The notes under the pieces were generated by a model. That model ran no database searches and was not told where the DNA came from. It saw only the letters and a program-made list of their open reading frames with translations. From the NCBI RefSeq assembly GCF_039542345.1, contig NZ_BAABHY010000001.1, forward strand, positions 806,001-870,000: 64,000 nt of DNA, in the 5' to 3' direction. Shown in pieces: positions 8,601 to 18,404 of the stretch (its first letter is position 1; each line of letters begins with the position of its first letter). Made by a program: the position numbers and the translations under genes. The DNA comes from Orbus sasakiae (GTDB lineage Bacteria > Pseudomonadota > Gammaproteobacteria > Enterobacterales > Orbaceae).

Positions 8601-10640
8601 CTACCATTTATACGTCACCGTGCCAACCACACTACGTTCTGCACCGTAATAACACCAATAACTACAACCCGCTACATAGGTTTTATCGGTCAAATTAGTG
8701 GCATTAAGCTGTGCCGACCATGATTTGTTAAATTGATATTTAATCATCGCATCCCATAAGGTATAACTTGGAATATCATTATTAGGTAAATAAACTTTAT
8801 CAACTGTTTTACCTATATAACGTAGACCTGTACCCACCGTTAATCCTTCTAAAGGACCTGCAAATTTATAGTTTACCCAAGCTGAAGCAAAGTGTTTTGG
8901 GACAAGTGAGCTTTGTGTTGTTAATGTTGCTGATTGATCGGTTTGTGCATGGGTATAAGTATAAGCCAAATCAACATTGATATTATCCGTTATATCTGCT
9001 TGCATCTGCACTTCAACACCACGGCTACGAGTTTCTAACGCTTGTGATGCTTGCCCACTACCATTTGAAACAAATGAATTTTGTGCATTAATATGGAAAT
9101 AAGCGAATGTAAAGGTTGCGTCCATCCATTCTGGTTCATATTTGATACCCGCTTCCCATTGTTTTGCTTCATAAGGTCGATACACGGTTTGCGTATTTGA
9201 GTTATAACCGTAAACAGGTAAAAATGATTCAGAATAGTTAACATAAGGAGCAATATTACTATCAAAAATATACATTAAACCCGCATTGTAAACATTATGA
9301 CTGTAATCTCTTTCAAAATCAGCACCGGTCCAGTAACCACTGTTTTTGATTTTGCTATGACGAACCCCTTGATTGAAAATTAACTTATTGTCATAAACTA
9401 ATTGGTTTTGTAAGTATAGCCCTAATTCGTTTGCTTTTAACTTGAATGGCTGGAAATTGTTGGTTACAGTAAAACCATATTGTGGATTAAATAAATCAAT
9501 GGTTGAATCGCCATAATTATTATAGTCCTGGCCACTCATATTCGTTTTTAAATAATCTAAACCAATTAATAGAGTATCACGCCAATTACCGATCGCGAAT
9601 TCTTTACTTAAACGGTTGTCGATAGTATGAGTGTTATTAATGCCTTGTTGGCGGTAAGAATTGCGCGTATAAGTACGATTATTATCGGTATATGAACCGT
9701 ACACACCCGCAAGATCAAGATCTTGATGAACAAATTTATAGCTCTGTGTGAAAACAATATCATTATCAAATTGGTGTCTGAATTCATAACCTAAGGACGA
9801 TGTTTTACGATTTAAGTTATCAAAATCAGGTTCACCAAAGAACGTATGACGATCAATTTTACCATATTGGGTATTAATTAACGTGCCATAAGCAGGGAAA
9901 AAACCATTTTCAGGTACGCCTGTGTCTTGTTGGAAGTTCGCAAGCAATGTTAAGCTTGTTTTATCATTGATATCCCAAGTTAAACTTGGTGCAACATAAT
10001 AATGTTTCAATCCTGTATAGTTTTGTTGACCCGCGTTTTCTTCGTCACGATATTCTCCAACTAGACGATATCTTACACTATTATCGTCGCTTAATATGCC
10101 ACTATAATCAGCCGCAATTCCTGTTCTACCATGATTTCCCCAAAATACATTAACCTCACCCGCTGGGCTATCTTTTGGTCGTTTAGTTATCACATTTACT
10201 GTACCACCAGGTTTGGTCGAACCATATAATTCGGAGCTTGCTCCTTTTAGTATTTCAATACGTTCAAGTCCAAATGTTTCAGGAGTGGTACCAAAATAGC
10301 CATGGCTGACTTGTGGCATACCATCAACGGTATAAGATACATCCAACCCACGAATTTTAATCCAGTTACTGCGTCCATCATGTCCATACAAGCCAGTTGA
10401 TACACCAGAAGTATAAGATAATGCGTCATCAATTTTTTCAGCCTTCTTATCACTAATCTGCTGCTCATCGATCGAATCAGTCGATTGCGTATCGTAAAAT
10501 TTAACCGTCCCCGTCTTTGCCATTGACCCCACGACTTCGATGGTATCGGTTGTTTCAGCGAATGCAACAACTGGCAAAGCCGATAATATTGCACAAGCTA
10601 AAACGCTTTTTTTAAATATGAAATGCGTTGAGCAACTCAT
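8601..10640 (-). CDS. TonB-dependent siderophore receptor (hydroxamate type)
   Basis: A 679-residue outer-membrane receptor with a signal peptide (cut near VVAFA-ETTD), a TonB-box-like start of the mature protein (DTIEVVGS), a plug domain (IRGLDVSYTVDGMP, ERIEILKGASSELYGS, GGTVNVITKRP) and a 22-strand-type barrel ending in an aromatic residue (TVTYKW). The plug resembles the FhuA/FoxA/FhuE group of ferric-siderophore receptors. It is the last gene of the fhu operon: its ATG overlaps the exporter stop as ATGA, and GGAG lies eight bases upstream. The paired fhuCDB genes point to a ferric hydroxamate ligand; the exact siderophore cannot be told. Confidence 0.88.
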   Translation of the reverse strand: MSCSTHFIFKKSVLACAILSALPVVAFAETTDTIEVVGSMAKTGTVKFYDTQSTDSIDEQQISDKKAEKIDDALSYTSGVSTGLYGHDGRSNWIKIRGLDVSYTVDGMPQVSHGYFGTTPETFGLERIEILKGASSELYGSTKPGGTVNVITKRPKDSPAGEVNVFWGNHGRTGIAADYSGILSDDNSVRYRLVGEYRDEENAGQQNYTGLKHYYVAPSLTWDINDKTSLTLLANFQQDTGVPENGFFPAYGTLINTQYGKIDRHTFFGEPDFDNLNRKTSSLGYEFRHQFDNDIVFTQSYKFVHQDLDLAGVYGSYTDNNRTYTRNSYRQQGINNTHTIDNRLSKEFAIGNWRDTLLIGLDYLKTNMSGQDYNNYGDSTIDLFNPQYGFTVTNNFQPFKLKANELGLYLQNQLVYDNKLIFNQGVRHSKIKNSGYWTGADFERDYSHNVYNAGLMYIFDSNIAPYVNYSESFLPVYGYNSNTQTVYRPYEAKQWEAGIKYEPEWMDATFTFAYFHINAQNSFVSNGSGQASQALETRSRGVEVQMQADITDNINVDLAYTYTHAQTDQSATLTTQSSLVPKHFASAWVNYKFAGPLEGLTVGTGLRYIGKTVDKVYLPNNDIPSYTLWDAMIKYQFNKSWSAQLNATNLTDKTYVAGCSYWCYYGAERSVVGTVTYKW

Positions 10641-12253
10641 AGTGTTCTCCTTTGTGGTGATGAACTAAGTTCATGTAGTTGACCATCGGTCATCTCAATA
10701 ATGCGATCAGCATGTTGAAAATATTTATCGTCATGACTGATGGCAAAAATGGTATAACCTTGATTTTTTAAAATAGGTAATAGGTTCTCGTAAAAAACTT
10801 TTCGGAAATTAGGATCTTGGTCGGCAGCCCATTCATCTAAAATTAAAATTGATTTTTGTTCTAATGCGGCAACTAACAGCGCTAATCGTTTACGCTGACC
10901 CTGCGATAATTGCGTTGTATTTAATTGGTGCCCATTAACCGTAACTTTGGTATTTAGCTGAAGGTGTGACAACCATTGCGTAATAAGTGTCGTATCGGCT
11001 TTAGTACCATCGCCACCCATTAAATGTGTAAACAAATAAAAATCAGTAAAAACAGACGAAAATAGCTGCTGATAAGACGCTATATTGCGCTCTGAAATAA
11101 TTGACTCATCTAATGTGAGATAACCGGTTGTTGGTAAATAAAGACCTGACAATAGATAGGACAATGTGGATTTACCACTGCCGTTTTTACCAACCACAAA
11201 AACAACTTCACCACGATGCAATGTAAAATCGATCGGTTTTAGTGAAAAGAGATTATTATCATAGTGATAACTAGCTTGATGAAATTGTATGGTTTGCCAG
11301 TTTTCGGTATTAAGCGCATTTGTATTGTAATCGGTCAGGGGACTGAGCTGGAGTGCTTCAATTGCTTTAAATGCCACATGCGCTTGCATCATAGTTGGAA
11401 ATGCACCCACCGCAGTAATCAGCGGTCCACGGATAAAAAGAAGTGCTAAAGCAATTGTTGTTGCATCTTGGAAAGAAGCCCATTGATGATATACCGATAA
11501 ATAAAAAATGATCCCAACAGCCATCAGCATCATGACATTGGTAAAATTACCCGCAAAGGCATGATAGGTATCTGCAAAAAGAGAATGGTTGCGGACATTT
11601 TGATTCGCTTGAATAAAATCCTGATAAAGTTGATGCTTACGATGTTGATTGAGCGAAAGTTCTTTAAAGCCTTCTAATGATGATTCATAATGTGCATGAA
11701 TATCATCATTTTGTTGACGGACAGACTTTAAATGGTGATAAACCCGTTTAACTGACCAGTTTCCACCAACAATGGTTGCAATAAGCCAAATGGCAATAAT
11801 CAAAAATAAGCTGACAGATAAATATGCCATATAACCACAAATAAGTACGACAAATAAACCACCCTGAACCAATTCAGGTAAACGAACAAATGCAAATGAA
11901 ATATGCTGGATATCATTGGTCAAACTGGCAATAATTTTTGATTTGTCGATCCGTTTTACCCACTCAAATCGACTGTTTAAGATCTGTTTTAACAGATGAG
12001 TACGTAAGTTAAAAACAATCTTATGTCCTAAGAGTGAAATCACAATTTGTGCCAGCGTCGTTAGAATTAAATATAATAAAATCAAACCCGTAAAAATAAT
12101 GAGTGTGAAGTTAATCGATTCAGCATTTGTTAACAAATATTCATTTATAAATTTCATAATCACAATGCCCATTACACTTGATAATATTGTCAAACAGATA
12201 ACAATAATTAGTAATTTAGATTGTGTTTTAAATAGTGGGTAGAAGGTTGACAT
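10637..12253 (-). CDS. SyrD/YojI-like ABC exporter (cyclic-peptide/siderophore exporter family)
   Basis: A 538-residue fused permease-ATPase of the cyclic-peptide transporter family, which includes PvdE, SyrD and E. coli YojI. The first 300 residues hold about six transmembrane helices. The ATPase half shows Walker A GKNGSGKST, a degenerate signature LSQGQRKRL and Walker B ILILDEWAAD. I start it at the ATG at 12253, five bases after the fhuB stop, because this matches the YojI-type N-terminus; an in-frame TTG at 12289 would overlap fhuB. An exporter between uptake permease and receptor genes is unusual and suggests return of a siderophore after iron release or export of a related compound. 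Confidence 0.85.
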   Translation of the reverse strand: MSTFYPLFKTQSKLLIIVICLTILSSVMGIVIMKFINEYLLTNAESINFTLIIFTGLILLYLILTTLAQIVISLLGHKIVFNLRTHLLKQILNSRFEWVKRIDKSKIIASLTNDIQHISFAFVRLPELVQGGLFVVLICGYMAYLSVSLFLIIAIWLIATIVGGNWSVKRVYHHLKSVRQQNDDIHAHYESSLEGFKELSLNQHRKHQLYQDFIQANQNVRNHSLFADTYHAFAGNFTNVMMLMAVGIIFYLSVYHQWASFQDATTIALALLFIRGPLITAVGAFPTMMQAHVAFKAIEALQLSPLTDYNTNALNTENWQTIQFHQASYHYDNNLFSLKPIDFTLHRGEVVFVVGKNGSGKSTLSYLLSGLYLPTTGYLTLDESIISERNIASYQQLFSSVFTDFYLFTHLMGGDGTKADTTLITQWLSHLQLNTKVTVNGHQLNTTQLSQGQRKRLALLVAALEQKSILILDEWAADQDPNFRKVFYENLLPILKNQGYTIFAISHDDKYFQHADRIIEMTDGQLHELSSSPQRRTL

Positions 12254-12258
12254 AATCG

Positions 12259-14232
12259 TTAAGGGCGCCTCATTAGATAGAAAAAGCAAGAACCACCAAT
12301 AAGGGCAGCCATGATTCCAGTTGGAATCTCATAAGGGAAAAGAATATTACGACCTAACCAATCAGCACTGACCATTAATATACTACCGATCAGCGAAGAC
12401 ATGAGTAACTGGCTTTTGACAAAATGATAACCGATCATGCGAGTAATCAATGGTGCCAGTAGACCAATAAAACTCAATGGTCCAATTTGTAATGTGGCAA
12501 GCGTAATTAAAATGGTTGAGACGACAATTAATATAAAACGTACTGTATTACTGTTCATACCTAATGCATTAGTGATATTATCGGGCAGTTGCAATAGGCT
12601 TATCGCACGCGAGAATATCAATAATAATAGCAAAATGAATAACGCCACCATAAGCATGACAATACCACTGACTAGACCACTGCTGTAGGTTGAACCCGAT
12701 AACCAAATTAATAAGAATTGGATTCTTGGATCACCGTTAACTAAAAATAATTGAATGAGTGCGGTGAGTAACGCCGCTATGGCAATACCCGTTAAAATGA
12801 CTTTTTCTGGCTGAAATTTGTTTTTAATGTTGATGGCAATAATAAACAAAAAGGTCAGCAGTGCACCGATTAAGCCAGGTAACCAAAGCGGTATGACTTG
12901 GTATCCGAACACCATAACCGTTACAATAATTGCAATAGCTGCCCCTGAACTGATGCCTAATAAATCTGGGCTGGCAAGCGGATTGTGTGTCATACGTTGC
13001 AGTAAAACACCACAGATGCTCAACATGATCCCCGCTGCAATAGCCGTAATGATTCTTGGCAATTTAATGACTAGAAGAGTATTATCCCAGCCGGTCCACA
13101 TAAATCCGTACGGAGTATTACTAATAGCTAAACTAAACCACACCAATATGAGGCCAATTATTATCGCTAATATGCAGTAAGCTTTTGATTGCATAGCCGT
13201 TAATGTAGAGTGATGGGTATATGAATTATTCTTTGATAAATTAATGCTGGTTGGTAATGCTTTAAAAATGAGATAGAGCAGTAGTGGTGCACCGATAAAT
13301 GCGCTGACTGTCCCAACGGGCAAATAAAAGGTACTATAAAACTGTATAATAGCCAAGAGACAATCGGTCAGTAGTAAAATTAATCCAGCAGTCAAATATG
13401 AAAAAACCATTTTTTGCCATGTTTTGGTTAATTGAATTTGATTAATCATGGTTGCGGCAGCGAGTCCGATAAAGCCAATCATTCCCACTAAACTCAGTGT
13501 TGTCGCACACAAATAGGCTACCAATAAAATACACACACCACGGACCACTACGATAGGCACACCTAAGCTTTTGGCTTGTGTATCACCTAACTGCATAACA
13601 TGTAGAGAACGCAATAACAAACACAAGATTCCTATGGCAACAAAAGTAGCAATCAGTATTTGTATAATATCTTGCCAGCTGTCTTGAATTAACGAGCCAG
13701 CTTGCCAAGCAAAAATATTTTTTGAGGCTTCAGGATGGAATATGACTAATGCGGTTGCTAATGCACCCAAATAAAGATTTAAAACTAATCCAGACAAGAG
13801 CATTCTAACGGGTAAAAACTGATTACGATAAGACATCATAAATACTATTAGCAAACTGGCTAAACCGCCAAAAAGAGCGATCATTGCACCACTCACCCAG
13901 AGCAGTAACGATGGCATAAATAAATTAGCACAAAGTAGTGCAATGTAAGCGCCACTACTCACCGCTAATGTAGAGTCTGAAGCTAAGGGATTATGTGTTA
14001 CTTGTTGTAAAATTGTTGTACTGATGCCTAATGCACCGCCAACAAGTATCGCCATAAAAAAGCGAGGTAACCAGTTATCAACAACGATCAAATACTTTAA
14101 TGTACTAACTTGAGCTAAATCAACTTGCAAAAGCGGTTGCGCAATAACATGTAAAATTATCCAACCAATGGCGATAAGAGACAGCAATAACAGCAGTAAA
14201 TTGATTAAGATGATTTTTTTTAATGCTGACAT
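12259..14232 (-). CDS. fhuB: Iron(III)-hydroxamate ABC permease FhuB (double-length)
   Basis: A FecCD-type inner-membrane permease of about 657 residues, twice the normal length, with two homologous halves joined in one chain as in E. coli FhuB (660). The repeated family signature is clear: THNPLASDSTLAVSSGAY in the first half and THNPLASPDLLGISSGAA in the second, each followed by a long hydrophobic set. I chose the ATG at 14232, which is preceded by GGTGGTG and lies four bases after the fhuD stop; an ATG at 14247 is in frame but lacks a ribosome site. It passes ferric hydroxamates across the inner membrane using FhuC ATP hydrolysis. Confidence 0.92.
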   Translation of the reverse strand: MSALKKIILINLLLLLLSLIAIGWIILHVIAQPLLQVDLAQVSTLKYLIVVDNWLPRFFMAILVGGALGISTTILQQVTHNPLASDSTLAVSSGAYIALLCANLFMPSLLLWVSGAMIALFGGLASLLIVFMMSYRNQFLPVRMLLSGLVLNLYLGALATALVIFHPEASKNIFAWQAGSLIQDSWQDIIQILIATFVAIGILCLLLRSLHVMQLGDTQAKSLGVPIVVVRGVCILLVAYLCATTLSLVGMIGFIGLAAATMINQIQLTKTWQKMVFSYLTAGLILLLTDCLLAIIQFYSTFYLPVGTVSAFIGAPLLLYLIFKALPTSINLSKNNSYTHHSTLTAMQSKAYCILAIIIGLILVWFSLAISNTPYGFMWTGWDNTLLVIKLPRIITAIAAGIMLSICGVLLQRMTHNPLASPDLLGISSGAAIAIIVTVMVFGYQVIPLWLPGLIGALLTFLFIIAINIKNKFQPEKVILTGIAIAALLTALIQLFLVNGDPRIQFLLIWLSGSTYSSGLVSGIVMLMVALFILLLLLIFSRAISLLQLPDNITNALGMNSNTVRFILIVVSTILITLATLQIGPLSFIGLLAPLITRMIGYHFVKSQLLMSSLIGSILMVSADWLGRNILFPYEIPTGIMAALIGGSCFFYLMRRP

Positions 14233-14236
14233 AGTA

Positions 14237-15145
14237 TCACCACCCATTTGCGGTTTGCATTGTTAATGCATCGGTTAAGGAATGACTAAAACGTTGCATT
14301 GAGGGTAATGCACCAAATCCCCATGTGGCAGGTAAAATGTAATAATGGTGTTCCTGACTAAAAGGCAGTGTTTGCCACAATACATTCTTTTCTAATAACT
14401 GATGTACATTAGCAGGATAAGGTTTAACAATAATAAGGCGGGTATTTTGAGGTAATGTGGCTAAATCAATTAAACTGATTTGGCTAAAGCCCCATGCATT
14501 TGTAGGGTGTTGCCAAGCATTATTTAAATTCAGTTTAGCCAATACCACGCCATATAAACTGTTTGCGCCATAGATACGTAATTGGCGAGAGTCAATAAAT
14601 TGCACTACCACATAAGGATGTTGCGGTATTGCATTTAAACGTTGGATATTATCTGAAAATTGCTGTTCTGTCTGGCGAATGAGTGTTTGGGCTTGAGCTG
14701 TTTTATCGACTAGCTGTGCAAGTTTTTCAGTTGTTTGTACTGTATGTAACCAACTGATACCATCGTTGGTATAAAAATCGATTGCCGCTAAATCAATCGG
14801 GATAAGTTTTTCAGGAATCAGATTTTGTGACCAAGTTGAATTAATCAAAAGAGTGGGTTTTAAATTAGCAATGACTTCTAGATTGGGTTGTGAACGTAAA
14901 CCTAAGTCGACAACATCATTGTTTAATATTGGCTCACTTACCCAAGTCGCATATTCCTTTTTATCGCCGACACCGACTAAAGGTGCTTGTAAGACTCGTA
15001 ATGTTTCGGCAATCGTCCAGTCAGTGGTGATGATTCGTTGTGGTTTATCGGATTGCACGTGAGCAGTTTGATAATCGGGTAAACACATAACCCATAAAAG
15101 GCAACTGACTATAATAAAGCAAATTAAGGCGATTTTAAGCTTCAT
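14237..15145 (-). CDS. fhuD: Iron(III)-hydroxamate-binding protein FhuD
   Basis: A 302-residue periplasmic binding protein of the TroA/FhuD fold. The N-terminus is hydrophobic (about residues 4-22) and serves as signal peptide or membrane anchor; a Cys at the end of this segment (VMCLPD) might carry lipid, though the lipobox is not typical. The body shows the family pattern RIITTDWTIAETL, GLRSQPNLEVIANLKPTLLI and the long linker helix. The start overlaps the fhuC stop by four bases, and fhuB follows at once. It delivers hydroxamate siderophores from the receptor to FhuB. Confidence 0.88.
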   Translation of the reverse strand: MKLKIALICFIIVSCLLWVMCLPDYQTAHVQSDKPQRIITTDWTIAETLRVLQAPLVGVGDKKEYATWVSEPILNNDVVDLGLRSQPNLEVIANLKPTLLINSTWSQNLIPEKLIPIDLAAIDFYTNDGISWLHTVQTTEKLAQLVDKTAQAQTLIRQTEQQFSDNIQRLNAIPQHPYVVVQFIDSRQLRIYGANSLYGVVLAKLNLNNAWQHPTNAWGFSQISLIDLATLPQNTRLIIVKPYPANVHQLLEKNVLWQTLPFSQEHHYYILPATWGFGALPSMQRFSHSLTDALTMQTANGW

Positions 15146-15906
15146 GCTAAAGCAACCTTATGACCCCGACTAGGGTGAGTAATCACATCAAAATGAATAC
15201 CATAGATTTGCTGTAAAATCGTTGGTGTCATCATCTGTTCTGTCGCTAAATCATAAATCAACTGACCGTGTTTAAAGGCTAATAAATGATCGCAAAACTC
15301 ACTGGCTAAGTTAATATCGTGTAACACGATAATGGTCGTAATGTCATAGTCTTTGGCTAGCTGGTTGAGTAATTTCATGACTTCAATTTGATAATTAATA
15401 TCTAATGCTGACAACGGTTCATCAAGTAAAAGATATTGACTTTGTTGCGCTAAACACATTGATAACCATACGCGTTGGCGTTCACCGCCTGAGAGCGAAC
15501 TTAAATAGCGATCTTTAAGATGCGCTGTATGCGTTTGCGCTAATGCCTGATTAATAATGGTAGAATCATCATCGGTATAGCGGCCAATCACCCCATGCCA
15601 TGCAAATCGACCGAGTTTAACCAGTTCTTTAACGGGTAAATTGATGTCAGTAGGTAGATATTGCGGTAAATAACTTAATTTTCTGGCTAATTGTTTATGT
15701 GAATAGTCAGTAAGATTTTTTTGATTTAGTGTAATGGAACCTGATGTTGCGATAATTTGTTTCGCTAAGAGTTTGGTAAACGTCGATTTACCCGAACCAT
15801 TATGACCGACAATACCATAGACTAAGCCTGGTTGAAATTGGGTAGAAACGTGATTAAGAATAAGCGTTTCTTGAATGTGATATTCAATGTTTTGAGCAAT
15901 AAGCAT
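15142..15906 (-). CDS. fhuC: Iron(III)-hydroxamate ABC ATPase FhuC
   Basis: An ABC ATPase of about 254 residues for ferric siderophore import: Walker A GHNGSGKST, signature LSGGERQRV, Walker B YLLLDEPLSALD and switch His in IIVLHDINLA. I place the start at the ATG at 15906. The open frame runs 12 codons further upstream, but that extension is encoded by the Fur box (15928-15946), which makes an artificial run of isoleucines, and it has no family match. It is the first gene of the fhuCDB-exporter-receptor operon, and the operator position implies iron repression. Confidence 0.92.
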   Translation of the reverse strand: MLIAQNIEYHIQETLILNHVSTQFQPGLVYGIVGHNGSGKSTFTKLLAKQIIATSGSITLNQKNLTDYSHKQLARKLSYLPQYLPTDINLPVKELVKLGRFAWHGVIGRYTDDDSTIINQALAQTHTAHLKDRYLSSLSGGERQRVWLSMCLAQQSQYLLLDEPLSALDINYQIEVMKLLNQLAKDYDITTIIVLHDINLASEFCDHLLAFKHGQLIYDLATEQMMTPTILQQIYGIHFDVITHPSRGHKVALA

Positions 15907-15927
15907 ACAAAATTTAATCACCCATTT

Positions 15928-15946
15928 AATAATGATTATCATTACT
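15928..15946 (-). promoter_or_regulatory. Fur box of the fhu operon
   Basis: Read on the minus strand, AGTAATGATAATCATTATT matches the 19-base Fur consensus GATAATGATAATCATTATC at 16 positions, with the central palindrome intact. It lies 22 bases before the fhuC ATG, where binding of Fur-Fe2+ would block transcription. Confidence 0.85.
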
Positions 15947-16398
15947 AATAATATTTAAGGGCTGGCATATTAAACGTTGGCGGCAATAAAGTCTAATGAA
16001 ATACAGTAAAATAAGTTTAAATATTGTGTCTGTTTTTATACATTTTTATGTAAATTAAGTTGTTTGACATGGATCATAAAACGATGAAAAACAAATTCAT
16101 TATCATGGAGAAAGGCATTTATTTGATTTTTATTTAAAGTCGGTCTGTTTTAAATCATAATTGGTGGCGTGTTGATGAATTGACGATGGCTTAAATGGAA
16201 ATAATGGATGATTTCGGTCGTCTAAAACGTTATTTTTAGTTATACTATGGTTCTCGCTTATATAAATAAGTCATGTGTTATAGGGTAAATTAATGACGCT
16301 TTTGCGACTAAAGCCGAATAACCGATAAAATAATTATCATCACATTCAATACGTATGATTGTATCAAACCTAACAAAATCAAAAAAATAAGAATCGAT
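15947..16398. other. Intergenic region between divergent fhu and recQ genes
   Basis: About 450 bases separate the Fur box from recQ. No open frame longer than about 12 codons with a start is convincing. The region is AT-rich and must hold the recQ promoter, but no clean -35/-10 pair stands out. A partial FNR-like motif TTGAC-ATGG-ATCAT is at 16064-16077. I see no RNA gene or repeat. Confidence 0.5.
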
Positions 16399-18225
16399 AT
16401 GTCAATAGCTGAGAAGGCCAATGAAGTTCTTCATAATACTTTTGGGTATAAATCATTTAGACATCAGCAGCTGCAAATCATTGAGTCGGTTGTGCGTGGT
16501 GAAGATAATTTAGTTATTATTCCAACGGGTGGCGGTAAATCGTTGTGCTATCAAATTCCAGCATTATTACTAGCAGGTACAACGATTGTTATATCACCAC
16601 TGATTGCTTTAATGAAAGACCAGGTTGATCAATTATTAGCTTATGGTATAAAGGCAGCCTGTTTAACTGGGGCACAGTCTCCAGAAGAGCAGCAATCGGT
16701 AATGAAGCAGTATACGCAAGGTAATATTAAATTACTTTACATTGCCCCTGAACGATTAGCCACTTCGGCATTTTCATCATTAATCCGTGCCATTCCCCCG
16801 TCTTTGATTGCGATTGATGAAGCTCACTGCATTTCACAATGGGGCCACGATTTTAGACCGGAATATTTACAAATAGGTCAGTTAAAAGCTAAATTTCCGA
16901 ATATTCCTATTATCGCGCTGACAGCCACCGCTGATGAAATGACCCGTAAAGACATTATTGAACGTCTAAATCTGAATCAGCCAAACATACGAATTAGCAG
17001 TTTTGATCGGCCCAACATTCGTTACACGGTTGTTGAGCGTTTTAATCCTTTGGAACAGATTTCTTCATTCCTTGAAAATCAAAAAGGCAATAGCGGCATA
17101 ATTTATTGTTCAAGCCGGGCAAAAGTTGATGATATGGCATCACGCTTAGCCAATCGAGGTTACAGTGTCGTTGCTTATCATGCTGGATTAACCCCTGATG
17201 CACGGGCTTACGCACAAGAACGTTTTTTGAAAGACGATGTGCCAATCATGATTGCAACGGTCGCTTTTGGTATGGGAATCAATAAACCTAATGTGCGTTT
17301 TGTTATTCATGCCAATGTACCAAGAACCATTGAGGCGTATTATCAAGAAACTGGACGAGCGGGGCGAGATGGCTTACCGGCGGAAGCACTGTTACTTTAT
17401 AATTCAAAGGATTTTAATTGGTATAAAAAATTGCTTGATGAAAAAGAAGAGGGGGTTCATAAATCCATTGAGTCACATAAACTCAATGAAATGGTGGCTT
17501 TTACTCAAGCCCAAACTTGTCGAAGAATTGTATTACTCAATTATTTTGGTGAACATCGTATTGAAAAATGTAATAACTGTGATGTGTGTTTATATCCGTT
17601 AGAACACTACGATGGTTTAGTTGATGCACAAAAAATTTTATCTTGTGTCTATCGCGTAGAACAACGGTATGGTGCGCAATATATTGTCGATGTCTTGCGC
17701 GGCTCTAATCGTGCGTCAATTAAGGAAAATGGTCATCATGCTTTATCTGTCTATGGGATTGGTAAGGATCAAACATCAGACTATTGGATTAGTGTTATCC
17801 GACAATTGATTCATTTGGGTTACTTAAAACAAAATTTAACCGCATTTTCAACACTTTATTTAAGTGAGGACGCACGTAACGTGCTACGGGGTAATGTTAC
17901 ATTATCGTTGGTTAAGCCTCGTCTTGAATTGGTTAAAAAGAGTCGTCAAAACCGGTATGCAAGGGCAATTAATCAAACCACGATTTTATCTTATGAAGAA
18001 CGTATATTATTTAATAATCTTAAACGATTAAGAAAAGAGATTGCCGAAATGGAAGATGTTGCACCGTATATCATTTTTAGTGATGAGTCACTATTAGAAA
18101 TGGTACAAACTTTACCGGAAAATCGAAAAGAGCTATTAGGTATCACAGGGGTCGGCAAAATAAAACTTGAAAAATATGGTGAGTTGTTTCTTGACGAGAT
18201 CGAAAGTTTCATTACCAATCATTAG
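16399..18225 (+). CDS. recQ: ATP-dependent DNA helicase RecQ
   Basis: A 608-residue RecQ helicase, the usual bacterial length. The helicase core shows GGGKSLCYQIPAL (Walker A region), the DEAH box in AIDEAHCISQWGHDFRPEY, TATAD, and the motif VI stretch YYQETGRAGRDG. Zinc-binding cysteines follow (TCRRIVLLNYFG, KCNNCDVC), then the winged helix and a C-terminal HRDC domain (about residues 525-600). RecQ unwinds DNA 3'-5' and acts with RecJ in RecF-pathway recombination repair. The gene is transcribed alone, divergent from the fhu operon. Confidence 0.95.
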   Translation: MSIAEKANEVLHNTFGYKSFRHQQLQIIESVVRGEDNLVIIPTGGGKSLCYQIPALLLAGTTIVISPLIALMKDQVDQLLAYGIKAACLTGAQSPEEQQSVMKQYTQGNIKLLYIAPERLATSAFSSLIRAIPPSLIAIDEAHCISQWGHDFRPEYLQIGQLKAKFPNIPIIALTATADEMTRKDIIERLNLNQPNIRISSFDRPNIRYTVVERFNPLEQISSFLENQKGNSGIIYCSSRAKVDDMASRLANRGYSVVAYHAGLTPDARAYAQERFLKDDVPIMIATVAFGMGINKPNVRFVIHANVPRTIEAYYQETGRAGRDGLPAEALLLYNSKDFNWYKKLLDEKEEGVHKSIESHKLNEMVAFTQAQTCRRIVLLNYFGEHRIEKCNNCDVCLYPLEHYDGLVDAQKILSCVYRVEQRYGAQYIVDVLRGSNRASIKENGHHALSVYGIGKDQTSDYWISVIRQLIHLGYLKQNLTAFSTLYLSEDARNVLRGNVTLSLVKPRLELVKKSRQNRYARAINQTTILSYEERILFNNLKRLRKEIAEMEDVAPYIIFSDESLLEMVQTLPENRKELLGITGVGKIKLEKYGELFLDEIESFITNH

Positions 18226-18404
18226 ACCTGTTATAAATTAATCGTAAATCGAACATGGATTAGCTGTTCAATATTGAAATCATCACGATTAAGCACCTTT
18301 ATGCGAATAATCCGTCGTTGATATTTGACGAAAGACTATAAATAAGCCAAAATGACCGCATTATTTTTCGTTAAATTTAGTGAAGCAAAATAAGGACTTT
18401 AATT

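Noticed and set aside
16064..16077. FNR-like motif TTGAC-ATGG-ATCAT
   Set aside because: Two mismatches to TTGAT-N4-ATCAA and far from either gene start; no promoter element at a fitting distance.
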